From contig NC_064036.1 in the NCBI RefSeq assembly GCF_932526225.1, positions 16,824,953-16,888,952 on the forward strand: a DNA stretch of 64,000 nucleotides, read 5' to 3'. The first letter of the stretch is position 1. Each line of letters opens with the position of its first letter. This DNA comes from Nematostella vectensis (Eukaryota > Cnidaria > Anthozoa > Actiniaria > Edwardsiidae). A program made the position numbers and the translations under genes. The notes below the pieces were generated by a model. The model was given only the letters and a program-made list of their open reading frames with translations, was not told the origin of the DNA and searched no databases. Positions 29,760 through 40,443 of this stretch are shown here, in pieces.

Positions 29760-29901
29760 CTGGTAAAAAAAAAAAAAAAACACTTCAAGTCTACGGTTGA
29801 CTCGAAACTCTACGTTGTATATATCGCACTCTCCACTAAGAGACTAACAGGTTGGCTATAATTGTGAGCCTCTATATATAAGCAAAATGTGCACTTCTCC
29901 C

Positions 29902-30379
29902 CTGGCGCCCGTTTCTCAAAACACCCGAGAAATCTCGGGCCCGGAAACTTTATTTTGCATTTTTGCCCGAAATTTCGCATGTTTTTCTTTTTGAGAACCG
30001 CTTTCATGATTTAGAAAAGTTTTAACTTCCTCTTGGTTCATATTCCAAATGATTACGCTCAAAAGGGCTATTTTCGAAGTTTTGCTGAAGCCAGAAAGTT
30101 ACCCGAAAAGTCTCGGGTGACTGCGGGGTCCCAAAAACTTTCTTAATATTTGAGACATGTGTTTTTCGGGCCCGAGAAGATCACAATCTGTAAATCTATA
30201 AAGAGAATCATCCTTTACATGAATCTTTGTGGTAAAATCCGATGTTTGACAATATTTCAACACGTTTAGATACCATAAATTTTATAGGAATTAGCAACTG
30301 TAGCAAGCTTTTCGAATTTAAGGAATAAATCGTTTTCGGGCCCGAGAACTCTCGGGTGTTTCGAGAAACTAGCCTCTGG
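29902..30379. mobile_element. MITE with ~42-bp inverted ends, ~475 bp
   Basis: Left GTTTCTCAAAACACCCGAGA and right TCTCGGGTGTTTCGAGAAAC are reverse complements, extending through CTCGGGCCCG. Internal CTCGGGTGAC copies suggest a composite origin. It lies in the intron between exons 6b and 7a. Confidence 0.75.
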
Positions 30380-30413
30380 ATCTACTGAATTTTCACCTAA
30401 CAAGAATATATAC

Positions 30414-30640
30414 CTCTATCATTGTCTGTGATACAAACAGTAGCATCCCGCGGGTCAACCAGAACATTCGCTCGAGAAACGTTCAGCCTCACTATGAAAC
30501 ACTCAGTGCCTTCGGTCACGTGATCATCGTGGATTGCAAATGTGTAGCTCTTCAAGTCTTCATTTACAGCAAAGGTGTCGGCGATTTCTTTATGCGTGAA
30601 GTCGCCCGGCGCAGACGCATTCAGGTTGACTGTTGAAATA
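30414..30640 (-). CDS. Gene M exon 6b: second half of Calx-beta domain 6
   Basis: A 227-bp exon, acceptor GTGTATCAG, donor AGAG|GTATAT, phase 2 to 1. It codes for ISTVNLNASAPGDFTHKEIA, SYTFAIHDDHVTEGTECFIV and VCITDND. The acceptor was chosen because it keeps phase 2; a nearer CAACAG would break frame. Confidence 0.85.
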
Positions 30641-30834
30641 CTGATACACAGAAAAAGACTTCTTCGAAAAATGAGACAAAACCTTTTAAGGTTAAGCATT
30701 GACAGGCCTAGGGGGTTGAATCACCTTCTCACCTTCAGGGCACAGTCATAGATCGAAATCAGATCGAAGCATATTTAAAAATTATAGGCAGTGGCTCATA
30801 ATGGCTGACAAACCGACCAGTTGGCCAAGGAAGG

Positions 30835-31215
30835 TACTTGGATAATTGTATGATAAAGGAGGGAGGTACTTGGATATTTGTATGATAGAGGAGGGGGGTA
30901 CTTGGATATTTGTATGATAGAAGAGGGAGGTACTTGGATATTTGTATGATAAAGGAGGGAGGTACTTGGATATTTGTATGATAGAGGAGGGGGGTACTTG
31001 GATATTTGTATGATAGAAGAGGGAGGTACTTGGATATTTGTATGATAGAAGAGGGTACTTGGATATTTGTATGATAGAGGAGGGGGGTACTTGGATATTT
31101 GTATTATAGAGAAGGGAGGTATTTGGATATTTGTATGATAGAGGAGAGGGAGGTACTTGGATTTTTGCATTGTAGAAGAGGGAGGTACATGGATAATATT
31201 TGTATGATGGGGGAG
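30835..31215. repeat. ~32-bp minisatellite, about 12 units
   Basis: Units GGTACTTGGATATTTGTATG plus ATAGAGGAGG vary between about 29 and 35 bp. It lies in the intron between exons 6a and 6b, about 200 bp from the nearest exon. Confidence 0.9.
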
Positions 31216-31450
31216 GGGGTGCTAGAAAGGGACCTTTGTCTGTAAACGTGTAGCAGGAGGCTGGTGCATCTATAACGCCTGTCTATTCAAGTGACGATAA
31301 CCTGAGGACCGCCCATTCCAAGCGTCGTCATTTTTATAACTTCATACCTACTCCTCCCCGCCTGGACTGATTTGCCCTTTTATTCCGTGTCCCCCCTTGC
31401 CAATGCTACCAAAATAGTGATTTCGATGTATACTTTAATTTCTCTCATAC

Positions 31451-31556
31451 CCTAGGTCCAAAGGTATTGACGTGTTTCCGGTCTTGCGCACTAGCAGCGT
31501 AATATTCCCCTCACTCTCGGCCACACTCACGGTTTTGTTGACGAAACCAAAGGTCA
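31451..31556 (-). CDS. Gene M exon 6a: first half of Calx-beta domain 6
   Basis: A 106-bp exon, acceptor ACGTTTAG, donor GG|GTATGAG, phase 1 to 2. It codes for VTFGFVNKTVSVAESEGNIT, LLVRKTGNTS and IPLDL. Confidence 0.85.
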
Positions 31557-31931
31557 CTAAACGTGTAAGAAAAATAAATATTTTTTCTTATTTTTTCATC
31601 ATTTTCTCTTGCTACTGTCATTTTGAATATTGGAACGCATATACATCACAATTCTTATGACGCCGACAATACTGGTATGCGTATTTCTATTCGGGCAACA
31701 AGTGCTCAAAATATACAAAAGTAAGACCCTCCCAGCAACCTTTTCGGTTGTGCCTCGTGGGTACTAGGTACGAATTTGTGACAGGCTTGTAACCTAGGTA
31801 ACCTCAGCTGAATAATCAAATGAGCCGTTTTTCAGGTAATGGGGTACAGTGGCTGTAAACGTCTGCCACCCAAAGCCTCGATTCCCGCTTAAACTCCACA
31901 GGACTCCATAACCGGATAATGCTGTGCGTAC
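31557..31931 (-). other. Intron 5b-6a
   Basis: About 375 bp; nothing recognised beyond a pyrimidine-rich tract. Confidence 0.5.
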
Positions 31932-32161
31932 CTTTATCGCCGTGGTCTGTTATCGTGACGGTCACGCTACTGTAGTTCAGTGTCACGTGGGGTGAGGTAG
32001 TCGTGGCGGTTATGTTGAACGATTCGGTGTTTTCAAGGGTGGCGTCATTGATGATGGTGACTGTTGCATGCTGGGAAGGCTCTTCTTGAGTAAAAGTCAC
32101 GGATGAATAGTGCAGGCGATGGTCACGGCTGGAGCTTGCACTGATGTTAGTAATGGCGAAC
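31932..32161 (-). CDS. Gene M exon 5b: second half of Calx-beta domain 5
   Basis: A 230-bp exon, acceptor CAATTCAG, donor AAAG|GTACGC, phase 2 to 1. It codes for FAITNISASSSRDHRLHYSS, ATVTIINDATLENTESFNIT and VTVTITDHGDK. The G..Y..G.DY centre of other domains is replaced by SSSRDHRLHY, so calcium binding may differ. Confidence 0.82.
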
Positions 32162-32242
32162 CTGAATTGACGCATCATCATAATCAACTTGATCATTTTC
32201 GTACATGGTTAACACTGTCTTGATCTAGCACTGCATAATTAT

Positions 32243-32820
32243 CCCCAGGATTCCAGATCTGACTATGAGGGGAAGGGAAAGGAAGGCAACGGGGGATTGT
32301 TAGGTGGCCGTTATGTACGCCTAAAAGCTTACGTTATCTTAATGGGGATTCCCAGGATTCCAGATGTGACTATGAGGGGGAGGGAAAGGAAGGCAACGGG
32401 AGATTGTTAGGTGGCCGTTATGTACGCCTAAAAGCTTACGTTATTTTAATGGGGATTCCCAGGATTCCAGATATGACTATGAGGGGGAGGGAAAGGAAGG
32501 CAACGGGAGATTGTTAGGTGGCCGTTATGTACGCCTAAAAGCTTACGTTATCTCAATGGGGATTCCCAGGATTCCAGATGTGACTATGAGGGGGAGGGAA
32601 AGGAAGGCAACGGGAGATTGTTAGGTGGCCGTTATGTACGCCTAAAAGCTTACGTTATTTTAATGGGGATTCCCAGGATTCCAGATATGACTATGAGGGG
32701 GAGGGAAAGGAAGGCAACGGGAGATTGTTAGGTGGCCGTTATGTACGCCTAAAAGCTTACGTTATCTCAATGGGGATTCCCAGGATTCCAGACTTGACTG
32801 TCAGGGGGAGGGAAAGGTTT
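32243..32820. repeat. 107-bp minisatellite carrying a splice donor, 5+ units
   Basis: Period 107 bp (markers at 32,247; 32,354; 32,461; 32,568; 32,675; 32,782). Each unit on the transcribed strand contains a copy of the end of exon 5a (TCTGGAATCCTGGGAATCCC), the donor ATAAC|GTAAGC, about 50 bp of intron and a pyrimidine tract ending CATAG or ACAG. Alternate units share markers (TCTCAATGG versus TTTTAATGG), so a 214-bp dimer was also amplified. Confidence 0.93.
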
Positions 32821-32869
32821 CCAGCATTTTCAGCGACAGTGACCGATGAACTTGTGAACCCAATGGTTG
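32761..32869 (-). CDS. Gene M exon 5a: first half of Calx-beta domain 5
   Basis: A 109-bp exon, acceptor TTTTCTAG, donor ATAAC|GTAAGC, phase 1 to 2. It codes for TIGFTSSSVTVAENAGNLSL, PLTVKSGILG and IPIEI. Its last third lies inside the 107-bp tandem repeat, which copies the exon end and donor five times downstream. Confidence 0.85.
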
Positions 32870-32889
32870 CTAGAAAATACAATACAATG

Positions 32890-33432
32890 ACTCGAGCGTG
32901 ACACATAAGTCAGTTTGAAATCGTACAGATTGAGGGGCCAGTGCTGAAAAACGCAAGACTAGTTCCAGTACCGTTCGGTTAAACAACCTTTTTGTTTTGA
33001 AATGGCGGCTTTTTACCGGCGAAATGTCACATTTTGGCGAATGCTAAGAAAACTGAAAGCTTTTATTAAAGTTTTTTTTGTACATTACGGTTTTAATGCT
33101 GTACAGTAAGTCAAAACAGCGACTGAAGTCAGCCTTTAGTACCTTTACTCGAACGATTCAACACTGAGATTGTGTTTGTTTTCGCCAGAACACGCGCATG
33201 CGCATACGTTATTCAGCACTGTCGATTGCGGGCAAGTTTTGTTGAGCATGACATTTAAAATTAATGTGATACTAATCAATGAGCATGACGTTAATGAGCG
33301 TGACATGATTAGGATGACGTAAGTAAGCAAGACGTGATTAACATGACGTTACTGAGTTTGACATGCTTTGCATGACGTTAATGAGCGTGACATGATTAGC
33401 ATAAATGACGGAGCGATCTATTGCAAACTCAC
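32890..33432 (-). other. Intron 4b-5a
   Basis: Non-coding. The last 170 bp holds short imperfect repeats (GCATGACGTTAATGAGCGTG, TGACATGATTAG) with units of about 20-25 bp. Confidence 0.55.
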
Positions 33433-33659
33433 CATTGTCATCGTTAACTATGGTTAGATTGATGTAAGTTTGTCGAAGGTTAGCAATTGGGTCGTTACTG
33501 CTTAACACTAAGAAAAAATCTTTATCGTTCTCTAGGATCTCATCGTCAAAGATCTGCACGCTGAAAGTGTAGTTACGCACTCCTTCTCCAAGGCGGATCG
33601 TTTCGTTCGAGAACATGTAATCAATCCCTTGGTACGCTGTACCATTGTAGGCCTTCACT
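33433..33659 (-). CDS. Gene M exon 4b: second half of Calx-beta domain 4
   Basis: A 227-bp exon, acceptor TTATCCACAG, donor AATG|GTGAGT, phase 2 to 1. It codes for VKAYNGTAYQGIDYMFSNET, NYTFSVQIFDDEILENDKDF and LTIVNDDN: a canonical second half. Confidence 0.88.
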
Positions 33660-33880
33660 CTGTGGATAAGAACGAGTAGAAGTGTCAAAATTGATGTTGG
33701 TAATCAAAACAATTATAATGATAGTGATGATGATGAAGATGGCTACGATGCAGTAATGCTGATGGAGATGATTATGATAACAGTAATGATGGTGATTATT
33801 ATTATGATGTTAACGATGATAAATAATGATGGTATGGTCGTGGTGGTGATGATGGTGGCAGTGGTAATGATTTTAGATAA

Positions 33881-34072
33881 CAGGGCCGTAGCAGGGGTGG
33901 GGCACTGGGGGCACGTAGCAGGGGTGGGGCACTGGGGGCACGTGTCCCCCAATATTTTGAAAAAAAAAAAAAAAGGAAATGACCAGTAGGGGCGTGGCTG
34001 TGGCCCCAATTGTTGTCTTAATGTTTTTGTATTGTGCCTCCCCCCAATCTTTTGAGGCCTGCTACGGCTATG
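33881..34072. mobile_element. MITE related to the CCGTAGC family, ~190 bp
   Basis: CAGGGCCGTAGCAGG at the left and CCTGCTACGGC at the right form short inverted ends. The core has a doubled GTGGGGCACTGGGGGCACGT and poly-A. It resembles the element at 27,615-28,023. Confidence 0.55.
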
Positions 34073-34157
34073 GATAGTGATTCCGATGATGGGTAATGAC
34101 CATGGATGATTGGTAAGTTATGTTGTAAATTGCATAGTGATTGGCATTAGTACTTAC

Positions 34158-34219
34158 TGTACAGTGACGGGAGTATCGTAAGCCGTGACTTTTAAAAATG
34201 ATGATCGCAATGAAAATGT
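34158..34219 (-). pseudogene. Gene M exon 4a remnant (Calx-beta domain 4, first half)
   Basis: A good phase-2 donor (GTACA|GTAAGT) is preceded by an open stretch ending VTAYDTPVTV, matching the ends of other first-half exons. The expected start (Gly-Phe, Glu..Gly turn) and a phase-1 acceptor are missing. Short TATTAAGACC repeats lie there instead. Domain 4 is probably damaged, or the exon is only partly recognisable. Confidence 0.45.
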
Positions 34220-34664
34220 CTTAATAATAGGTCTTAATAGTCTTTAGGTCTTAATAATGTTATGGTACAACTTATAGATAAGTGTAACTCTGAGGCTCAG
34301 CTTAGGGAAAGGGAAGGCCAGTGGGCTTATCGGCTCAAGTCTATCTACCCGCGGGGTCTTAATAGTGATGACTTTTTTTGTAGTAGGAACCCACGTAGAG
34401 ATGTGTAAATTCTTTTTATCCATAGCGCGCGCTATTCTAGAAAATGCGCGTTTTTGTCAGTTGTAATGTTTTTGCGTCTCGCGCCACTATTCTGATGTAA
34501 ATAAGCTTGTAACGATTCACCTTCTTCAGTCTGCCCTGAAGAAGTCTTATTAAAGACGAAAATTTGGCAGAGTCGATTTCCAGATTTTGGTGTATTCTAT
34601 AACACTGGAAGTATTGATGTGAGGGCGTTGCCCTTGTAACGATAATATAAAATATATTAGCCCT
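34220..34664 (-). other. Intron 3b-4a, part 1
   Basis: Non-coding. Includes TATTAAGACC repeats near 34,215-34,260 and 34,360. No exon recognised. Confidence 0.5.
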
Positions 34665-34669
34665 TTTTG

Positions 34670-34937
34670 GGGTATCAATTAAAGACTCCGAAATTCGGAC
34701 TCTTTTTGGGGTATCCATTAAAGACTCCTAAATTCGGACTCTATTTTGGAAATCCATAAAAGACTCCGAAATTCAGACTCTTTGGGGTATCCATTAAAGA
34801 CTCAGAAATCCGGACTCTTTTTGGGGGTATCCATTAAAGACTCCGAAATTCGGACTCTTTTTTGGGGATCCATAAAAGACTCCGAAATTCAGACTATTTT
34901 CAGGGTAGTTATAAAAGACTCAGAAATTCGGGCTCTG
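34670..34937. repeat. ~39-bp minisatellite, 7 units
   Basis: Units GGTATCCATTAAAGACTCCG plus AAATTCGGACTCTTTTTGG, 37-40 bp each, within the intron between 3b and 4a. Confidence 0.9.
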
Positions 34938-35179
34938 TTGTTTTTTTGTCCTCCCTTTCAGATCAGCGATAAAACACTTATTCTTTCTGAGGGTTTAGAA
35001 ATTGCCGTTGCAACAAGTAGGGATTGGACAGAGCCTCTTCTTCACACCGTTGAAAAACTTGACTCTACTCGAACTAGTTTTTTTTTCGAGTAAAACCCTA
35101 CAGACAACCCTGATTTTTCATATTTTCTGGGCTTTTGGAAAACCACAAATTAATTTGGAACACGTTCTACGCGAAAATG

Positions 35180-35535
35180 GTCAAACTTGATTGGTCAATA
35201 TCTGCAAGCATTTGCAAGAATTTTGGTTTTGCGGTAGTCCTGTGGTGTACAAGGAACGCCTGCAAAAGGCTCATTGATTATTTAGATCGAAAAAAAGAGT
35301 TACTAAAGATAGCGATAGTCACGGAGCGATCGTTACACGAGCAGTTCGGGCGGCGAATGGCTTGTGAGCATCGTCGAAGAAACAAGGGTCCAAGATGCCA
35401 CCACTGTCATCGATTTGGCCACATCAAAAGAGATTGCCGAGAACTCGTATCGGCAAAGGCGGAAATTATATGGCTTCAAAGTTATTGGGATGGGTTGCAC
35501 CCTGTATTACCGCTTAATGTAATAACTGTGATAAC
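35180..35535 (+). pseudogene. Retrotransposon gag-like fragment with zinc knuckle
   Basis: A plus-strand open stretch with basic residues (EQFGRRMACEHRRRNKGPR) and CHHCHRFGHIKRDC (35,396-35,437), a perfect CX2CX4HX4C knuckle as in Copia-type gag proteins. No protease or polymerase follows, and a MITE overlaps its end. Probably an old retrotransposon piece in the intron. Confidence 0.55.
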
Positions 35536-35656
35536 TAACTAATTGAATACAAACGCTTAATGTAATAATAACTTACAGGCGTTAGTACAACATTAGCGTT
35601 AGTATTACATTAAGTCGCAGTTATTACATTAAGCGGTGATACACACCCGCCCCATG
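35489..35656. mobile_element. MITE with TTAATGTAATAAC ends, ~165 bp
   Basis: ACCGCTTAATGTAATAACTG at the left and CAGTTATTACATTAAGCGGT at the right are exact reverse complements. Short ATTACATTAAG copies are inside. Confidence 0.75.
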
Positions 35657-35716
35657 TGCCCCACCCCTTTCTACGACACTGTACATTTACCCTGGTTTCA
35701 CGCTACTATACCCTAC

Positions 35717-35946
35717 CCTGTGTGTCGTCGTTAAGCACGTTGATAGTGATGTTAGCATTTTTCAGGGAAATAATCGGATCGGTGACACTTATAGTCAGGT
35801 AGAACGTCTTGTTTTCCTCAAGGCGCGAGTCGTCTATAATGTGCACCATGACGTCGAAAGTGGAAATTGACGGAGGGATGTTGATGGTGGTTTGCAGCGG
35901 TTGAAAGTCCACCCCGGATACAGCTGTTCCGCTTACTGCTTGAACA
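35717..35946 (-). CDS. Gene M exon 3b: second half of Calx-beta domain 3
   Basis: A 230-bp exon, acceptor TTATTCGCAG, donor CAGG|GTAGGG, phase 2 to 1. It codes for GTAVSGVDFQPL, FDVMVHIIDDSRLEENKTFY and ITINVLNDDTQ. It is a close paralogue of exon 2b (GTAVSGVDFEPL), supporting internal domain duplication. Confidence 0.88.
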
Positions 35947-36750
35947 CTGCGAATAAAAGTATGTAAATACTTTGGTAAATGTTTATTCAAGGCGGATCTA
36001 GGGGTTCTTGTCCCGTTTTTTTTTTTCGGCACAACAAAAGTTTGACGTCTGAATCGGTGTCGTGTTTTTGCCGTGCAGTACGACTTGCGCAGCCGTGCTT
36101 TGCGCTGTGAATGATTTCAGACGTAGAACCATCCCTGTACCCAATCCAAATAACTATATACGGTACAGGACTTAAACTGCGCAGAATCGCGGCGTATGAG
36201 TCGGTAGTGAGTTGAGTCTATTTTCTAAATACTGGGGATTGTAATTTTCGTGTTGTATATTATGAGTGTTAATTCGTGTATTGTAAAGTTAAAATTTTCC
36301 AAAAATCCGAGAAAACTTCGGTAATGGGTAAAGAAAGAAAAAAAAGGAAAAGTGTCAACTCCTGAAGACACAATTCTGAGCTCTTCTTTCAACACAACAC
36401 CGAGTGTTTACTTTCAACATACTAGCTATGCTTTCAACAATCGAGCCTGGCATGTTTGGCACGCTCTCCGGACGAGCACGCTATCGCCATGGCAACATCA
36501 ATCAATGAAAAAAACATAACAAAAAGAAAATTGGAACATCGAAAAAATTGCTTGTCTACATTTTGGATCCTCTTTTTCCTCGGGATTGCGGAATTTTTTA
36601 AAAGCGCTGTTCTCAGCAATTGTTTTTAGAATATCGTTTTTAATATTTTTTTGCACATTCATTTATCTTCACAAGGTGACGGGTCCTTTTCTTTAACGTT
36701 AAAATGTCAAATTTTATTTCTTTGATCGCCAATGTTTTTTTGTAGCATAC
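35947..36750 (-). other. Intron 3a-3b
   Basis: About 800 bp, non-coding. The copy-B homology to position 1 of the window starts at 36,235. Confidence 0.6.
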
Positions 36751-36859
36751 CTCACATTGATTGGTAGCTTCGTGGAACCAGTGTTTTCGATCGTCACGTT
36801 TATACTCCCAACGCTCTCGTTCAAGAACCTAACAACGTCGCCTTGGAAACCCATCACCG
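36751..36859 (-). CDS. Gene M exon 3a: first half of Calx-beta domain 3
   Basis: Same sequence as 514-622: 109 bp, phase 1 to 2, coding GFQGDVVRFLNESVGSINVT and IENTGSTKLPINV. It splices in phase to 3b at 35,946. Confidence 0.88.
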
Positions 36860-37171
36860 CTGGAACAAAAGGATACCACATTATCGTCTTTCATGATATT
36901 GTAACCAAAAGAAGACTCACAGGCTAATCACAGTCTTCTTTAAAGTAAAAAAAAAACAAAAACAAAAAACAAACAAAACAACTCGATATTATTCTGATAT
37001 TGCGCTGTAAAGCATTCATTCATAAAAAAGAATGAATCATATAAATAAATCTAGACTATAGAAATGAGAAAAGGGCCGGTGTAAAAGACTCTATTAAGAC
37101 TTTGATATGAAACCAGCGCCCTTCATAAAAATCCCTAACAATAGTTACATACGAAATTCATTAACTCACAC

Positions 37172-37401
37172 CTCTGGTGTCGTCATTAAGTATGTGAAAG
37201 GTGATGTTAGTAGTTCCTTTGGAAACCGCCGGGTCAGTGATGTTCAAGGTTAGGTAGAACGTCTTGTTAGGCTCAACGACAAAGTCATCTGTTATGTAGA
37301 CTGTGACGTTATAAGTGGAGACTGAGGGGGGGATGGTGATGGTGGTTTGTAAGGGTTCAAAATCCACACCGGATACAGCTGTTCCGCTGACCGCTTGAAC
37401 A
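37172..37401 (-). CDS. Gene M exon 2b: second half of Calx-beta domain 2
   Basis: Counterpart of 942-1,171, 230 bp, phase 2 to 1. Codes for GTAVSGVDFEPL, YNVTVYITDD and ILNDDT. NITDP here against NINDP in gene L. Confidence 0.88.
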
Positions 37402-38048
37402 CTGTTCACAAATATTTAGCAGCGTGTGTTAGCAACTAAGATCATATAAATAAAAGACCCCTTGGCACACGGAGCCTTAGCAGGGCTTGAAATATTGGTG
37501 GAGAACGGCAAAGAAACAACATTATAGTTGGGGGACAACCCTTACTACGGCCCAGCCACACATCGAAAACACCACAGAAACTACACGAGACCTTAAAATC
37601 CTGAGGACGGAACTTTGACAGTGAGTGGTTCCCATGAGTCTCTGGGCGGAGGCTAAGTTCAAACGTCGTATTATCAATGAGCCATATTCAATGCAAATGC
37701 ATTCAAATGAAGATGGAACAATCGACTTGATTCATTTGCACATATTTTTTCTGACGTCAATTGTCCAAAAGCACTTAAACAAAACACCATTGAAAAGAAA
37801 CCGCTTTATTCGGATTAAATAGTACTTAGAAAACCAGGCAGCAAACTGACAGTAGCTCTTAGTCGAAAACTTAGAGCTATGGAGAAACTCGAAAGAAATC
37901 ACGTTTTCAAACAACTGCCTTTTTGTGTGACCTCTATTGAGAATAACCGTTATTGCGTTGATTGAAATACAATACAAATCAGATAACTGATACAATCTTT
38001 GTTCAAAGGATGTTACATTGATTGACAGGCGGAGGATTTCTGACTTAC

Positions 38049-38157
38049 CCCATGGTGTGGGACTGTGCGGTGGATCCCGTGTTCTCAATCGTGACGTTAA
38101 CACTTCCTACACCCTCTTTAACGTGTCTCACTGCATCGCCATGGAAACCAATCTTAG
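38049..38157 (-). CDS. Gene M exon 2a: first half of Calx-beta domain 2
   Basis: Counterpart of 1,819-1,927, 109 bp, phase 1 to 2; codes for GFHGDAVRHVKEGVGSVNVT and IENTGST. Confidence 0.85.
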
Positions 38158-38485
38158 CTGCAAAAAGAGATTACCATGTGACGATGGCGAATTTACTGAA
38201 CATCATTTAGCTTTTTTCATTTGAGATAGAATGAGCCATTGCTTAAATAATACGATCCCCTACATTTCTAGTAATTACGTCGCGCCAGACAGTTCTGCGA
38301 GCGAAATGTTCTTGGGCGAAAATGTCAAGCACTTAAGACAACCATTTAATACCTAAGTTTCTGTAGACTAGCAGTGATAGTATCCTCAGGATATGTACAA
38401 CTAGTAGAGGCAAGGCAAACCCATCCCTCCCCACCAATTGCCTACCAACTTGTTGATAATCTGTGATAATATCCTCACGATCTAC

Positions 38486-38721
38486 CTTGATCGTCGTCCG
38501 TTATAGTGATGACGGCGAACTGGTTGGTGTAACAAAGTGCCTTGGGGGCGGCTCCACCAGTGATGTTTATGTAGAACTCTTCCGAGTCTTCATAAATAAC
38601 GTCATTAGTTATAGAGACAGTAGTGGTAGCCTCATTGACCAATATACCGAAGGATACAGTTGTGGGGTTTGTGTAGCTGAAGTCGTTTCCTTGAACTGCT
38701 GATCTATTCGTTGTTTGAAGT
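38486..38721 (-). CDS. Gene M exon 1b: second half of Calx-beta domain 1
   Basis: Counterpart of 2,507-2,742, 236 bp, phase 2 to 1. Reads SFGILVNEATT where gene L reads SFAELFNAATT. The rest, including SITNDVIYEDSEEFYI and VITITDDDQ, is the same. Confidence 0.88.
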
Positions 38722-39101
38722 CTGGAATTGAACATATGCAGGTGTACTAACTTTTAGTTAAAGCGATTGGTGTCTGCCACTAAGGAATTGATAACGAAAC
38801 TGAGAAGGATGGGGTATGGGAACAAGATCAGAATGGATATGGTGAAGACAGGATAGAAACTATGGATGGCCGATAGAGCTCGGATAGGGAAAAGATTTTA
38901 AATGGAAAATACTTTAAATGGAAATGAGGATGGGGATGGAATGGAGTAGTAGATAGAAGAGGGGTTGGGAATCAAACTGGATGGGGATTAGAATTTAGAA
39001 GGGAATATAAGGATGAAAGTGAGGATGGGGATTGTGATGACGTCAAGAAACTTTCATTTTCCATCCTAGCAAAAAAGGTATTATAACGCAGCAAGACTTA
39101 C

Positions 39102-39216
39102 TCGAGCGAAAATGCTTCAAAAGTAGTCGAAGAACGTTTCAGATTTATGGTGACGGTACCACTATTTTCATTAAACGTATATGAGCTGTCTGAAAATCCC
39201 ACCTCGATACACTGAC
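39102..39216 (-). CDS. Gene M exon 1a: first half of Calx-beta domain 1
   Basis: Counterpart of 3,123-3,237, 115 bp, phase 1 to 2; codes for VGFSDSSYTFNENSGTVTIN, LKRSS and FEAFSLE. Confidence 0.85.
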
Positions 39217-39266
39217 CTGCAACAGCTGAACAATAATTGCATATGAGATACACATTGTGAAGTTCC

Positions 39267-39480
39267 AGAAAATATCCATACCCCCCACCCCCCATTGAGG
39301 GGAATGGAAATTCCGGGGGGATGGGGGGTTCAAACGCCCAGGAATTTCCAGAGGGGAGGGGGGTAAATGCCCTTTTTCTTAACAGTTACTGTATTTATTT
39401 TTTTCCAGGGGGTTGGAAATTCAAGAGGGGTGAGGGGTCATACCTCCGATCCCTTCAATAGGGGGGTATGGATATTTTCT
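39267..39480. mobile_element. MITE-like inverted-repeat element (copy B)
   Basis: Same insertion as 3,288-3,500, with AGAAAATATCCATACCCCCC ends. Confidence 0.65.
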
Positions 39481-40294
39481 CAACTACACATTAACACGGA
39501 TGCACAAGAGCCATACAGTACGTTTTAGGGGTCTGGTACCGAGGATTTTTTTTTTTCAGAAGCTTTCTCTATTGACTAAAGATGGTCACAGTCACTGTTT
39601 TTCTCTTCTGAATACAATTGAAAAAGTTTGCGAAGCACCTGCGGTACGGCAGCCCTAAAAATGACAAGAATCGTGCAGGTTTTCCAAATAAGGAATATAT
39701 TAGTTTCCTTATATGAAAGTTACCGCGTCTGGGAAAATACACAGTTTTTGGTTAAATTTTCTTGATGTATAGTATTATGTGCAGATGTATGAACTGAAAG
39801 ACCAGCAGTGATACTGTATTTAAATAGTACCAGCCTAGTAACAGGTGGTGTCCTGTGTTCGGAAGTTTGAGAGTTGCTTGGAATGAGTCACCCATTTTGT
39901 TTTGGGAGATGGTTTGTTGTGACGTTATAGCTTACCAACCACAGGAATCCTATTCAGAAATCAGTGCAAGAACGCCTAGTCCAATTCATGTCGAGAAACT
40001 GTTCTACTTATACAAGGAATGTTATCTGTTTACACGTACGTTTACGCGTTTGTGAAATAATGGGAGAAATGAAACAAAGATGTGATCATTAGAGTAGATA
40101 TCAATGCAACATAGAAGGTTTCTTTTGCAGTCGTGAAAAGGCTACCGTTTTTTTTCAAAAATTTTCCATAAAAAAAACGCCGAGTCATGTAAAACAAAAC
40201 CGAATTTCTCTGGTTTGAAGAAAAACACCTAAAAAACAAACAAACAAACAAAGAAAGTAACCCATTTTGATGAGACGCAATACAACAAAGGTAC
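39481..40294 (-). other. Intron N2-1a of gene M
   Basis: Counterpart of 3,501-4,281, with a 36-bp extra stretch near 39,909-39,944. No exon recognised, although phase demands one. Confidence 0.4.
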
Positions 40295-40443
40295 CTTCGT
40301 CCATCTTCCCCTTTGAATGGAAAGCGAAATCTCGAAAAGAAAACTAAACGCACACTCAATTTTGATGCAGCACTTTGGTATTTCAATTGCAAAGTAAAAT
40401 CGCCGAAATAATCAACTGTTTCCATTGCTCCTTCCATTCTTTC
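40295..40443 (-). CDS. Gene M candidate N-terminal exon N2
   Basis: Identical to 4,282-4,430, with the same splice sites. Domain not recognised. Confidence 0.4.
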
